From Pseudomonas sp. 30_B (GTDB lineage: Bacteria > Pseudomonadota > Gammaproteobacteria > Pseudomonadales > Pseudomonadaceae): a stretch of DNA of 64,000 nt. Shown piece by piece: positions 55,535 through 63,925 of the stretch. Where the stretch lies: contig NZ_JAFGYY010000011.1 of NCBI RefSeq assembly GCF_017491605.1, positions 62,001-126,000 of the forward strand, read 5' to 3'. The position numbers and the translations under genes were made by a program. Each line of letters opens with the position of its first letter. Positions within the stretch are counted from its first letter, which is position 1. The notes beneath the pieces were generated by a model. It worked only from the letters and a program-made list of their open reading frames with translations, was not told the origin of the DNA and did no database searches.

Positions 55535-56122
55535 TCAGCGCTGGTTCAGCGTCTGGCCGATGCTCGGGTCGCGGAACACGCGGTTCAGTGCATCGCTGAG
55601 CACATCGCTCACCAGCTTGCTGTTGGTCTGCTCGTTGGGCGCCATGCCGAAGCGCTGGTTCAGCGCTGCGCCGTAACGGCCACTGTAGTGACGCGCGCTG
55701 CTCTGCACGTCGACACGGAAGGTGGCGCCGATGTCGGCCTCGGTGACGTACACGCCTTCCTTGGGTGACTGGTACTTCAGCTCAGTCAGGGTCAGGGTCA
55801 GCTGCGGTGCGTTGTAGGCGTTGGGCGAGGGCGTGAAGCCCAGCAGGCGCACGGCGGTCTCGGCCTGCAGTTGCAGCTTGGGAATCAGGTCCTGGCTGCG
55901 CACGGTGAGCTGGCTGGTTTCGGAATACAGGCCGCCACGGGTACCCAGCGCGGTGCTGGGACGACCGTCGACGACCTTGACCACCACCGGCTGGCCCTGG
56001 CCAACGGCAGCGACGGGGCCCTTGAACACCGGGTCCGGGTTAAGTTGTTGCGGGCTGAGTGCACAGCCGGTCAGGGTCAGGCTGGCAGCAGCGATAAAGC
56101 TGAGCAACAAACGTTGCAGCAT
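55535..56122 (-). CDS. YajG family lipoprotein
   Basis: A 195-aa outer-membrane or periplasmic lipoprotein. Signal LLLSFIAAASLTLTGC is lipidated at the cysteine after LTG, and PQLTLTLTELKYQ and the VDVQSSARHYSGRYG blocks are typical of YajG. The ATG at 56122 (MLQRLLLS) has GGAGAG eight bases upstream; ATG 56128 would have a two-base spacing. Function of the family is unknown. It is divergent from the mqo leader region. Confidence 0.9.
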   Translation of the reverse strand: MLQRLLLSFIAAASLTLTGCALSPQQLNPDPVFKGPVAAVGQGQPVVVKVVDGRPSTALGTRGGLYSETSQLTVRSQDLIPKLQLQAETAVRLLGFTPSPNAYNAPQLTLTLTELKYQSPKEGVYVTEADIGATFRVDVQSSARHYSGRYGAALNQRFGMAPNEQTNSKLVSDVLSDALNRVFRDPSIGQTLNQR

Positions 56123-56357
56123 GCTCATCTCTCCATGGGTTGGGCAATGGCCGGCAGTATACCGGCCGTCAGCGCGGGCAGATAGCGCCTGGCCATTGGA
56201 CGCGGAACAGGTTCTCAGGGTTCCCTCACGGGCGCGGCCACATGCCGTATTGACCCGCCTTGAGGCGAGACGCACCAGGGTGGAGCGAAAAATGCAGATC
56301 AAGGGGTAAACCCTAGGAAAAAAGTCTAAGGTGCAGGGCTTTTTTTCTGTTTCGCCG

Positions 56358-56380
56358 TTATAATCGCCCCCCGATTATAA
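56358..56380. promoter_or_regulatory. Inverted repeat covering a -10-like TATAAT
   Basis: TTATAATCG and CGATTATAA are perfect inverted copies with a five-C spacer. The TATAAT at 56359-56364 would be a plus-strand -10 hexamer, though the -35 position (56336-56341) is poor. Overlap of a palindrome with the -10 suggests a repressor site. The yajG start at 56122 is on the far side. Confidence 0.5.
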
Positions 56381-56639
56381 GGACGCCTCCAGATCGGGCC
56401 CCGCACGATGCCGACACACCGTGTCTCGCCTCTGCCACCCCTCAAAGAGAGTCGCCACTCGCCTCGGTCACTGGCCGTCGCGCTTAACGTTCGTTGCGCA
56501 GAACGCTTGGCAAGGATGCAGCCGCCCACTCCGTACGGAGACCGGACCGGCCCGCAACGACGATCCCCTTTGAGTTTCACGCCTCCAAAAGAGCGTGATT
56601 TGAAGGTTTTTCACTACTTCACGAGAGTGTGGCGAGCAA

Positions 56640-56725
56640 TGAAGAGTTTTGCGTCGGTAGCAGCACCATTAACGTCTGTCCCCGCAGCACTGAATCGCTT
56701 TTTCGGCACCGGAAGCCGCGCATAA
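56640..56725 (+). CDS. Possible 28-aa leader peptide (uncertain)
   Basis: ATG 56640 opens a frame for 28 codons, MKSFASVAAPLTS..., with a hydrophobic, small-residue-rich composition and a basic end. It has no clear Shine-Dalgarno sequence and no similarity that I recognise. It is listed only because it lies in the long leader of mqo and could be a regulatory peptide. Confidence 0.2.
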
Positions 56726-56918
56726 GCGCCCACCCGATGCACTTGCGGATGCCCTGATCGTCCGCCGTGGATTGCCGAGCGAAGGTGCACCTTTCCCCTC
56801 CTCCAATCCCGGCTCCCGGCATTCGCGGATGGTCGCACGCGACCTGAGAAGAATTCGGACTGGCGGCTGAAAAGCCCCCGTCACAACTGGCTGCTGATAG
56901 TTTTTTGGAGACGCGTTA

Positions 56919-58412
56919 ATGGCGCAGAACGATTACGAATCGATGGACGTGTTGCTGGTAGGCGCCGGCATCATGAGCGCAACCCTGGCTGTCCTGCTCA
57001 AGGAAGTCGATCCGAGCGTGAAGCTCGAGATCGTCGAACTGCAGGAATCCGGGGCCATCGAGAGTTCCAACCCGTGGAACAACGCCGGTACCGGCCACGC
57101 CGGCCTCTGCGAGCTGAACTACACCCCGCAGGCCGCCGACGGCTCGATCGACATCAAGAAGGCGGTGAACATCAACGCCCAGTTCGAGGTGTCCAAGCAG
57201 TTCTGGGCCTACCTCGCCGGGAAGGATGCCTTCGGTTCGCCGCGCAACTTCATCAACCCCGTTCCGCACATGAGCTTCGTGCGCGGCAAGGACATTCCGT
57301 TCCTGAAGAAGCGTTTCGAGCTGCTCAGCCAGCACCACGCCTTCACCTCGATGGAATACACCGAGGACCGCGCGAAGATCGCCGAGTGGGCCCCGCTGAC
57401 CATTCCCGGCCGCCCGGCCGACGAGCAGGTTGCGATGACCCGCGTGGAAAGCGGCACCGACGTCAACTTCGGCGCCCTGACCAACCAGCTGCTGGGCTAC
57501 CTCACCAGCCGCGAAGGCAGCGAAGTCAGCTACTTCCAGCGGGTCGTGGGCCTGGAGCGCAACGGCGACGGCTGGCTGGTGGACATCAAGAACACCCAGT
57601 CCGGCGAGTCCCGCAAGGTCAAGGCGAAGTTCGTCTTCCTCGGTGCCGGCGGCGGCGCGCTGCCGCTGCTGCAGATGTCCGGCATCCCGGAAAGCAAGGG
57701 CTTCGGCGGCTTCCCGGTGAGCGGCCAGTGGCTGCGTTGCGACAACCCGGAAGTGGTCAAGCACCACCAGGCCAAGGTCTACAGCCAGGCCGAAGTGGGC
57801 GCCCCGCCGATGTCCGTGCCGCACCTGGACACCCGCGTGGTCGACGGCAAGACCTCCCTGCTGTTCGGCCCCTACGCCGGCTTCTCCACCAAGTTCCTGC
57901 GCCACGGTTCGTTCCTCGACCTGCCGCTCTCGGTACGCACCAGCAACCTGCTGCCGATGCTCGCCGTGGCCCGCGACAACATGGACCTCACCCGCTACCT
58001 GGTGAAGGAAGTCATGCAGTCCATGGACCAGCGCATCGAAGCCCTGCGCAAGTTCTACCCGGAACTGAACCCGGCCGACTGGCGCCTCGAAACCGCCGGC
58101 CAGCGCGTGCAGATCATCAAGAAGGACCCGAAGAAAGGCGGCATCCTGCAGTTCGGTACCGAACTGGTGGCAGCCCAGGACGGCAGCATCGCCGCCCTGC
58201 TCGGCGCCTCGCCGGGCGCCTCGGTGACCGTGTCGATCATGCTGGGCCTGCTGGAGCGCTGCTTCCCCGAGCGCTACACGTCGGCCGAGTGGACCGCGAA
58301 GCTCAAGGAGATCTTCCCGGCCCGCGAGAAGCAGCTGGAAACCGACGCCGCGGCCTACCGCGAAGTCAACCAGATGACCGCCGACCGTCTGCAGATCGTC
58401 GCCGCGTCCTGA
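56919..58412 (+). CDS. mqo: Malate:quinone oxidoreductase
   Basis: A membrane-associated FAD enzyme of 497 aa that oxidises malate to oxaloacetate and passes electrons to quinone, replacing or supplementing NAD-malate dehydrogenase in the TCA cycle. The N-terminal FAD motif [13 protein letters not shown] and the [22 protein letters not shown] block are the family signature, and [18 protein letters not shown] and [20 protein letters not shown] are also typical. GGAGACGC precedes ATG 56919. PAO1 has an mqoB in this neighbourhood from memory; the symbol mqo is used here. Confidence 0.95.
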   Translation: MAQNDYESMDVLLVGAGIMSATLAVLLKEVDPSVKLEIVELQESGAIESSNPWNNAGTGHAGLCELNYTPQAADGSIDIKKAVNINAQFEVSKQFWAYLAGKDAFGSPRNFINPVPHMSFVRGKDIPFLKKRFELLSQHHAFTSMEYTEDRAKIAEWAPLTIPGRPADEQVAMTRVESGTDVNFGALTNQLLGYLTSREGSEVSYFQRVVGLERNGDGWLVDIKNTQSGESRKVKAKFVFLGAGGGALPLLQMSGIPESKGFGGFPVSGQWLRCDNPEVVKHHQAKVYSQAEVGAPPMSVPHLDTRVVDGKTSLLFGPYAGFSTKFLRHGSFLDLPLSVRTSNLLPMLAVARDNMDLTRYLVKEVMQSMDQRIEALRKFYPELNPADWRLETAGQRVQIIKKDPKKGGILQFGTELVAAQDGSIAALLGASPGASVTVSIMLGLLERCFPERYTSAEWTAKLKEIFPAREKQLETDAAAYREVNQMTADRLQIVAAS

Positions 58413-58423
58413 GCCTCGCGCTG

Positions 58424-58456
58424 ATGAAAAAGCCCGCCTTCTGGCGGGCTTTTTCG
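58424..58456. terminator. Bidirectional terminator, mqo / VOC protein
   Basis: GAAAAAGCCCGCC-ttct-GGCGGGCTTTTTC, a perfect 13-bp stem with U tracts on both strands. Confidence 0.93.
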
Positions 58457-58483
58457 TTTCTGCTTTCGTTCCACGTGCGGGGG

Positions 58484-58885
58484 TCAGTGGCAGCTGACCA
58501 TCCAGCCGACGCCGAAGCGGTCGGTGAGCATGCCGAAGCGCTGCGCCCAGAAGGTCTTCTCCAGCGGCATGTCCACCCGCCCCTCTTCCGCCAAGGCGGC
58601 GAACGCCTGCTCCGCCGCCACCACGCTGCGCAGTGACAGGTGCAGGGAGAATCCATCGAAGGTGGCGTTGTGTTCGCCCCGGCCATCGGACAGGAAGATT
58701 TCGGTTTCGCCGATGCGCAGGCTGGCGTGCATCACCTTGTCCATCCAGCCATCCGGCACCGGCGACGGGCCGGGCGCCTCCTCGTAGCGCATCAGCATGT
58801 TGAGCTGCGCACCGACGGCATGTTGGTAGAAGGCAATGGCCTCATCGGCGCGACCATGGAAAAACAGATAGGGCTGTACTTGCAC
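58484..58885 (-). CDS. VOC family protein (PhnB-like)
   Basis: A 133-aa glyoxalase/bleomycin-resistance-fold protein. The start MQVQPYLFFHGRADEAIAFY is the PhnB-type pattern, and RVDMPLEKTFWAQRFGMLTDRFGVGWMV is the C-terminal half. PhnB-like members bind small ligands or are 3-demethylubiquinone-type proteins with little known activity. The metal ligands cannot be assigned with confidence. The gene lies between the mqo terminator and the palindrome at 59038. Confidence 0.88.
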   Translation of the reverse strand: MQVQPYLFFHGRADEAIAFYQHAVGAQLNMLMRYEEAPGPSPVPDGWMDKVMHASLRIGETEIFLSDGRGEHNATFDGFSLHLSLRSVVAAEQAFAALAEEGRVDMPLEKTFWAQRFGMLTDRFGVGWMVSCH

Positions 58886-59190
58886 GGCTTCGTCCTCGCC
58901 TTGTCGTTATCGTTCTGAGGGAAGTCTAGGCGGGGATTCGGAGCTGGGCCGAAAGACGGCGTATCACCCGTAGGAGCGGACCTTGTCCGCGAAATCCCGG
59001 CCTGTGCTCCCTGAACGACCTGACGTGAGTCATTTTCGTAGGATGGGTGGAGCGCAGCGATACCCATGCGGTCCGCGCCTCGAGAGCGATGGGTATCGCT
59101 GCGCTCCACGCCATCCTACTTCGAGTTTCCCTGCGGAATTTGCGCACAAAAAAACCCGCACAAGGCGGGCTTTTCAGCGACTCGAACCGA
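58886..59190. repeat. Intergenic gap with two palindromes
   Basis: A half REP unit GTAGGAGCGGACCTTGTCCGCG is at 58970-58991. A long hairpin with arms 59038-59067 and 59089-59119 follows: 30 base pairs, one bulged base, 21-nt loop; the arm reads GTAGGATGG-GTGGAGCGCAGC... A terminator is at 59148-59175. No gene seen. Confidence 0.9.
59148..59175 (-). terminator. Terminator of the PA4642-family gene
   Basis: AAAAAAACCCGC-acaag-GCGGGCTTTT: on the minus strand this stem is followed by a T7 run, 15 bp after the stop codon. Confidence 0.88.
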
Positions 59191-59478
59191 TCAGCCGCGA
59201 GCAGCCTTGATCACTTCGATGTAAGGCTCGGCCTGGCGCTGGTCCTGGATCAGGGCAATGAAGTCATTACCCTGGGCATCCTTGGCGGACAGGTCGTAAC
59301 CGGCCTCGACGAAGAAGCCGACGAAGCGCTCGAAGTCGTCGATACGCAGGCCGCGGTAGGCCTTGACCAGCTTGTGCAGGGACGCCGGGGTGTCATCGGC
59401 CGGTTCCACGTCGAGGAACAGCTTGATGGCGTCGTCGTTGATCTCTTCGCCAATCACCTGCTTCTTGTCTTTACGCAT
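59191..59478 (-). CDS. PA4642 family protein
   Basis: A 95-aa soluble protein, MRKDKKQVIGEEINDDAIKLF..., with the ASLHKLVKAYRGLRIDDFERFVGFF block of the Pseudomonas PA4642 family. The order mqo - this gene - secreted protein - cupin - hpt agrees with that family name. No function is known; the fold appears helical. Confidence 0.88.
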   Translation of the reverse strand: MRKDKKQVIGEEINDDAIKLFLDVEPADDTPASLHKLVKAYRGLRIDDFERFVGFFVEAGYDLSAKDAQGNDFIALIQDQRQAEPYIEVIKAARG

Positions 59479-59576
59479 CGCTCGCTTCTCTCTACGGCTG
59501 TCTCGGGAATCGCGGCCGGCATCGGCTCAGGCCGGGCATCACGGTCGGGCAGTTTAACCCTGCGCGGTGGCGCCGC

Positions 59577-60056
59577 TCAACGCGCGCGCACCGCCCCAGT
59601 GTGCAGGTCGGCCCAGATATGGCCGTTACCGTAGCTGAGGAACTGCACGTAGACGGTGCCGTTGCGCAGCAGGTCGAGCAGCCTGGGATAGGACGCCTGA
59701 GGGTAGTAGAGGCTGAGCACGCGGCTCTTCTCGTCGTAGACCGGCTTTTTCAGGCTCTTGCCCTCGGCATCGAAGCTGATCACCACCTGGCTGATCTGTG
59801 CCCCCTTGTTCAGCGGCTTGCCTTTCAGGCGCACTATCGACGGCGTGGTGATCGGGATCGGCTGCTGGTTGGATTGGCGCTGGTTGCCCAGCACCACGCT
59901 GTATTCGGTGACCTGCAGCAGTTGCTGCTCCGGTTCGCCCTGGCGCAGGCCGGCGTCGTCCGGCGGCAGGAACTGGCTGTGCATCGGCGCGGCAAACGCC
60001 GCGAGGGGTAGACAGAGCGCCAGCGCCAACGCGGCGCCCGGAATGCGAACGGACAT
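59577..60056 (-). CDS. Secreted protein, hypothetical
   Basis: A 159-aa protein with a Sec signal peptide (ALALALCLPLAAFAA, cleavage before PMHSQF). The mature protein is beta-rich, with VTEYSVVLGNQRQSNQQPIPITTPSIV and RNGTVYVQFLSYGNGHIW. ATG 60056 is favoured because GGAGG lies five bases upstream; ATG 60059 and GTG 60062 are nearly adjacent. It is probably periplasmic. No family recognised. Confidence 0.8.
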   Translation of the reverse strand: MSVRIPGAALALALCLPLAAFAAPMHSQFLPPDDAGLRQGEPEQQLLQVTEYSVVLGNQRQSNQQPIPITTPSIVRLKGKPLNKGAQISQVVISFDAEGKSLKKPVYDEKSRVLSLYYPQASYPRLLDLLRNGTVYVQFLSYGNGHIWADLHTGAVRAR

Positions 60057-60193
60057 CATCACCTCCGCGGAACAGGGCCGAGCACTCTAGCACGCCCCCG
60101 AAGCACCACGACAGGCGCGCATGGCATGGCTGCCGATACATTGATAGCCTTCGACATGAACAACCTCTCGCATCGACAGGATCCGATCAGATC

Positions 60194-61111
60194 ATGCTGC
60201 ACAACGTCTCCGACCTCGACTTGCGCCTGCTGCGCATCTTCGCCTGCGTGGTGCGCTGCGGCGGCTTCTCCGCCGCGCAAGGCGAGCTGGGCATGGGCCA
60301 GTCGACCATCAGCACGCACATCGCCAGCCTGGAGACCCGCCTGGGCTATCGCCTGTGCGAGCGAGGCAAGAGCGGTTTCCGCCTGACCGAGAAAGGCGAG
60401 CGGGTGCTGGACTACACGCAGAACCTGTTCGCCGCGCTGGGCGACTTCCGCGATCAGGTACAGTCATTGGCCGGGCGTCTGGTCGGCGAGCTGCACCTGG
60501 GCATGGCCGACAACGTCGCCACCCTGCCCGGCGCACGCATCCACCAGACCCTGGCGCGCTTCCACCGCCGCGACCAGGACGTGCGCCTGCACTTCCTCAT
60601 CGAATCGTCCACCGAACTGGAGCGCCTGGTACTCAGCGGCCGCCTGCACCTGGCCATCGCCTGCTTCAGCCGGCGCCTGCCCAACCTGCGCTACGAGCCG
60701 CTGTACCACGAACGGGTGGCGGTGTTCTGCGGGCACGAGCATCCGCTGTTCGGCAAGGACGTGACGGACGCCGCCGAGTTGGAAAGCTGCAACTGGATTC
60801 AGCACGGCTACGCGGTGGCCGACGTGCAATTGCCGGCCGATCCGCAACGCAGCACCGCCTTCACCCAGCACATGGAAGCGGTACTCCATGCGGTACGCGC
60901 CGGTACTCACCTGGGCTACCTGCCGACCCACTACGCCGAGCGCTGGGTGCAGCAGGGCGAGATGCGTGCGCTGCTGCCGGACAGCCTCGGCTACGGCATC
61001 ACCCACAGCCTGGTGGTGCGTGACGAACCGGGGCACAACGAAGCGCTCCAGGCGCTGGTGGAGGACCTGCGCCTGGAGCACGGAGCAGCACCGATCAGCG
61101 CGGCGCGGTGA
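60194..61111 (+). CDS. LysR family transcriptional regulator
   Basis: A 305-aa LysR protein. The N-terminal winged helix is LDLRLLRIFACVVRCGGFSAAQGELGMGQSTISTHIASLETRLG, followed by the effector-binding domain. It is convergent with the aldehyde dehydrogenase gene, their 3' ends overlapping by 17 bp. It likely controls that enzyme, since three copies of a CATGCATCG half-site lie in the dehydrogenase promoter (62565-62622), but no copy was seen by its own start. Confidence 0.9.
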   Translation: MLHNVSDLDLRLLRIFACVVRCGGFSAAQGELGMGQSTISTHIASLETRLGYRLCERGKSGFRLTEKGERVLDYTQNLFAALGDFRDQVQSLAGRLVGELHLGMADNVATLPGARIHQTLARFHRRDQDVRLHFLIESSTELERLVLSGRLHLAIACFSRRLPNLRYEPLYHERVAVFCGHEHPLFGKDVTDAAELESCNWIQHGYAVADVQLPADPQRSTAFTQHMEAVLHAVRAGTHLGYLPTHYAERWVQQGEMRALLPDSLGYGITHSLVVRDEPGHNEALQALVEDLRLEHGAAPISAAR

Positions 61112-62519
61112 TGTGCTTGATGTCGAAGAACGCCGACAAGCCCCACGGCCCCAGCTCGCGGCCGATGCCGCTGCGCTTGCCGCCGCCCCAGGAGGTCTGC
61201 GGGAACACTACCTGCGGCGAGTTCAGCCAGACGTTGCCGGCCTCCAGGTTCTCGGCGACGCGCTGGGCGCGCTCGAGATCGGCGCTGCACACGGTGGCGG
61301 CCAGGGCGAAGTCGCTGCCGTTGGCCTGACGCAGGGCATCGGCTTCATCGTTGAAGGTGCGCACGCACAGTACCGGGCCGAAGATTTCCTCGCGCCACAG
61401 TCGGCTGTCCGCCGGCACGTCGGTATAGACGGTGGGCTGGATGAACCAGCCCTCGGCCGCTTCGCCACCGGTCAGGCAGGCCAGGCCTTCGTCGCGGGCC
61501 ACCGCGAAGTAGTCGAGCACCTTGCGGTACTGCGCTTCGCTGGTCATCGGGCCCATGTCGGTCTCGCCCAGTAGCGAATCGCCAACGCGCAGGCCTTCCA
61601 CCGCGACCTTCAGCTTCGCCAGCAGCGGCGCGGCGATGGACGCCTGCACCAGCAGGCGCGAGGTGGCGGAGCACATCTGCCCGGCGTTCCAGTAGACGCC
61701 GGCAATGATCCACTGCACGGCCTCGTCCAGGTCGCAATCCTCGAACACCAGGATCGGCGACTTGCCGCCCAGCTCCAGCCCCACCGGCAGGGTGCGCGCG
61801 GCGGCGGCTTCCATGACCTTGCGACCGACGACGTTGCTGCCGGTGAAGGACAGCTTGGCGATGCCCGGATGGCTGCACAGCGCCGCACCGGCATCGGCCA
61901 GGCCCGGCACCAGGTTCAGCACGCCGGCCGGCAGACCGATGGCGTCGGCGACCTCGCCCAGCACCAGTTCGATCAGCGGGGTGATCTCCGAGGGTTTGAG
62001 CACCACGGTGCAGCCCGCCGCCAGTGCCGGCGCGACTTTCCAGGCGCTGGTCACCAGCGGGAAGTTCCACGGCACGATCAAGCCAACCACGCCGATGGGC
62101 TCGAAGCGGGTCTGCGAGCGGTAGCCGGCGTCCGGCAGGGCGACCTCGGCGTTCTGCCGGGCGTCCAGTTGGTCGGCCAGCTCGGCGTAGTAGGCGAAGG
62201 TGGCGATGGCGTCGCCGATGTCGATTTCAGCTTCCAGGCGCGGCTTGCCGCTGGCCTGCATCTGCAGGGTGATCAGGGCTTCGCGGCGGGCTTCCAGTTG
62301 CTCGGCGAAGGCGCGCAGATAGCCGGCGCGTTGGGCTGCCGAGGTCTGGCGCCAGTCGGCGAAAGCGCGCTTGGCGGCAGCGACGGCACGCTCCACGTCG
62401 GATGCGCCGGCACAGGCGACTTCCGGCAGCGCTTCACGGGTGGCGGGCGCGATCGGGCGCAGGACGGCGCCGCTGTCGGCGGCCTGCCATTGACCATTGA
62501 TGTAGAGAAGACGGGACAT
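61095..62519 (-). CDS. Aldehyde dehydrogenase, betaine-aldehyde type
   Basis: An NAD(P)-dependent aldehyde dehydrogenase of 474 aa. The catalytic residues are N152 (VPWNFPL), E249 (LELGGKSP) and C283 (AGQMCSATSR). The C-S-A-T-S-R segment is characteristic of betaine/amino-aldehyde dehydrogenases. GAGG precedes the ATG. It overlaps the LysR gene tail to tail by 17 bp. Substrate may be an aminoaldehyde such as betaine aldehyde or gamma-aminobutyraldehyde; not proven. Confidence 0.93.
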   Translation of the reverse strand: MSRLLYINGQWQAADSGAVLRPIAPATREALPEVACAGASDVERAVAAAKRAFADWRQTSAAQRAGYLRAFAEQLEARREALITLQMQASGKPRLEAEIDIGDAIATFAYYAELADQLDARQNAEVALPDAGYRSQTRFEPIGVVGLIVPWNFPLVTSAWKVAPALAAGCTVVLKPSEITPLIELVLGEVADAIGLPAGVLNLVPGLADAGAALCSHPGIAKLSFTGSNVVGRKVMEAAAARTLPVGLELGGKSPILVFEDCDLDEAVQWIIAGVYWNAGQMCSATSRLLVQASIAAPLLAKLKVAVEGLRVGDSLLGETDMGPMTSEAQYRKVLDYFAVARDEGLACLTGGEAAEGWFIQPTVYTDVPADSRLWREEIFGPVLCVRTFNDEADALRQANGSDFALAATVCSADLERAQRVAENLEAGNVWLNSPQVVFPQTSWGGGKRSGIGRELGPWGLSAFFDIKHITAPR

Positions 62520-62564
62520 GCGAACCTCGGGCGGATCTCAGTGAGGGTCGCAGGATAGGCGGGG

Positions 62565-62622
62565 CATGCATCGGCAAAAATACGAATCAGCCCATGCATG
62601 CATCGATACCGCTCGATGCATG
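62565..62622. promoter_or_regulatory. Triple half-site array upstream of aldehyde dehydrogenase
   Basis: CATGCATCG at 62565-62573 is repeated directly at 62597-62605 and inverted at 62613-62622. The last two form a perfect 10-bp inverted repeat, CATGCATCGA-taccgc-TCGATGCATG (62597-62622). This is 46 to 103 bp upstream of the dehydrogenase start and looks like a regulator-binding array. The convergent LysR protein is the obvious candidate. Confidence 0.65.
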
Positions 62623-62629
62623 ACTTGGC

Positions 62630-62720
62630 GTAGGAGCGGACTCTGTCCGCGATGTGTTCGCCTAACACCCTGACAAAAAGGAGCGGCGGTGAGTCGATCG
62701 CGGACGGAGTCCGCTCCTAC
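62630..62720. repeat. REP palindrome pair
   Basis: GTAGGAGCGGACTCTGTCCGCGAT and its inverted partner ATCGCGGACGGAGTCCGCTCCTAC. It lies between the LysR half-sites and the cupin gene. Confidence 0.85.
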
Positions 62721-62733
62721 GCACGTGCAGAGC

Positions 62734-63210
62734 TCAGTGCGGGAATTGCGAGCGCATCCAGGTCAGGTACTCGGCAGCACCCGGCTCGCCTTCGCGCGGC
62801 GCCCACTGCCCGCGCTCGTCCTCACCCAGCGGCACGAACGGGCCAGCCTTGGCTTCGAACATGACACTGTCCGGTTCCAGCGCGACGATGGCGTGGAAAG
62901 TACCTGGCGGCAGGTCCGCACCGACACACTCGCCACCGGCGCGCAGCATGCGGGTGGTCAGCAGCTCACCGCTGTCGGAAAAGATCAGCAGGCCCAGCGC
63001 GCCCTTCACCACCAGCAGGCTTTCGGCCTTGTCCGGGTGGCGATGGCAATGCGGCGGGATGTAGCTGTCCGGCTGCAACGCATTGAGCAGGCGATGGCAG
63101 GGCTCGGTCTGCTCATGGAAGTTGTGGTTCTGCCGGCGCCGTGGACTGGCAGCGGCCTTGGCCGCGACCTCGTCGAACAGCGCACTGTCGAGAAAACGCG
63201 GCCCGCCCAT
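62734..63210 (-). CDS. WbuC-family cupin fold protein
   Basis: A 158-aa cupin with the metal-binding HCHRHPDKAESLLVVKG block, as in the WbuC family linked to polysaccharide loci in other bacteria. PPGTFHAIVALEPDS carries the second cupin motif. The ATG begins two bases after the hpt stop, so it is in one operon with hpt. Reaction and substrate are unknown. Confidence 0.88.
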   Translation of the reverse strand: MGGPRFLDSALFDEVAAKAAASPRRRQNHNFHEQTEPCHRLLNALQPDSYIPPHCHRHPDKAESLLVVKGALGLLIFSDSGELLTTRMLRAGGECVGADLPPGTFHAIVALEPDSVMFEAKAGPFVPLGEDERGQWAPREGEPGAAEYLTWMRSQFPH

Positions 63211-63212
63211 CG

Positions 63213-63770
63213 TCAGAGGCCTTTTACGGCGAAGATGCCAGCAGCGTTACGCCAGTAGCCCTTGTAGTCCATGCCGTAACCGAAGATGTAGCGGTCGATG
63301 CAGGACAGCCCCACGTAGTCGGCCTTCAGGTCCGGGCGGGCCTTGCGGTCGTGGTCCTTGTCGATCAGCACGGCGGTGTGCACGCGCTTGGCACCGGCGT
63401 GCTTGCAGAAGTCGATGATCGCCGAGAGGGTGTGCCCTTCGTCGAGTATGTCATCGATGATCAGCACGTCGCGGTCGATGAAGGAGATTTCCGGCTTGGC
63501 CTTCCAGAACAGCTCGCCGCCGGTGGTCTCGTTGCGGTAACGGGTCGCATGCAGGTAGGAGGATTCCAGCGGGAAATTCAGCAGCGGCAGCAGCTTGCCG
63601 GCGAAGATCAGGCCGCCGTTCATCACGCAGAAAACCACCGGATTGGTCTCGGCCAGGGAACCGTTGATGGCCTCGGCCACGCGGGCGATGGCGGCTTCCA
63701 CCTCGGCATTGGTGTACAGGCAGTCGGCTTCGGCCATGACTTGGCGAATGTGCGCGAGATCGACGGACAT
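63213..63770 (-). CDS. hpt: Hypoxanthine-guanine phosphoribosyltransferase
   Basis: A purine-salvage enzyme of 185 aa joining hypoxanthine or guanine to PRPP. The PRPP-binding motif [13 protein letters not shown] is at residues 102-114, and [12 protein letters not shown] and the C-terminal part are usual. GGAG lies seven bases upstream of ATG 63770. It is divergent from upp, with both genes working in base salvage and sharing a 155-bp promoter region. Confidence 0.95.
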   Translation of the reverse strand: MSVDLAHIRQVMAEADCLYTNAEVEAAIARVAEAINGSLAETNPVVFCVMNGGLIFAGKLLPLLNFPLESSYLHATRYRNETTGGELFWKAKPEISFIDRDVLIIDDILDEGHTLSAIIDFCKHAGAKRVHTAVLIDKDHDRKARPDLKADYVGLSCIDRYIFGYGMDYKGYWRNAAGIFAVKGL

Positions 63771-63925
63771 GGGGGTTCTCCGGTGAAAAAGTGCGCAAAG
63801 GTACCTATCGGCGTGCCCTGGGGCAAGGGTCAGCGGACGAAAGTCCCCGACAATCGTGGCCCAAGATAGCTAGGATGCATTACGCTACCGCAATTTTTTT
63901 GCCAGCCCGTCCGGAGACCCCGTCC

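Larger units (their letters stand above)
56123..56918. other. 800-bp gap with structured leader upstream of mqo
   Basis: No firm gene is seen. A perfect 9-bp inverted repeat TTATAATCG-ccccc-CGATTATAA at 56358-56380 contains a TATAAT -10-like hexamer (56359-56364). Downstream are hairpins GACAC-ac-CGTGTC near 56410, TCACGC ... GCGTGA at 56577-56598 and others. A short frame 56640-56725 could encode a 28-aa peptide (MKSFASVAAPLTSVPAALNR...), but it lacks a good ribosome site. It may be an sRNA, a long 5' leader, or spacer; see the findings. Confidence 0.5.
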
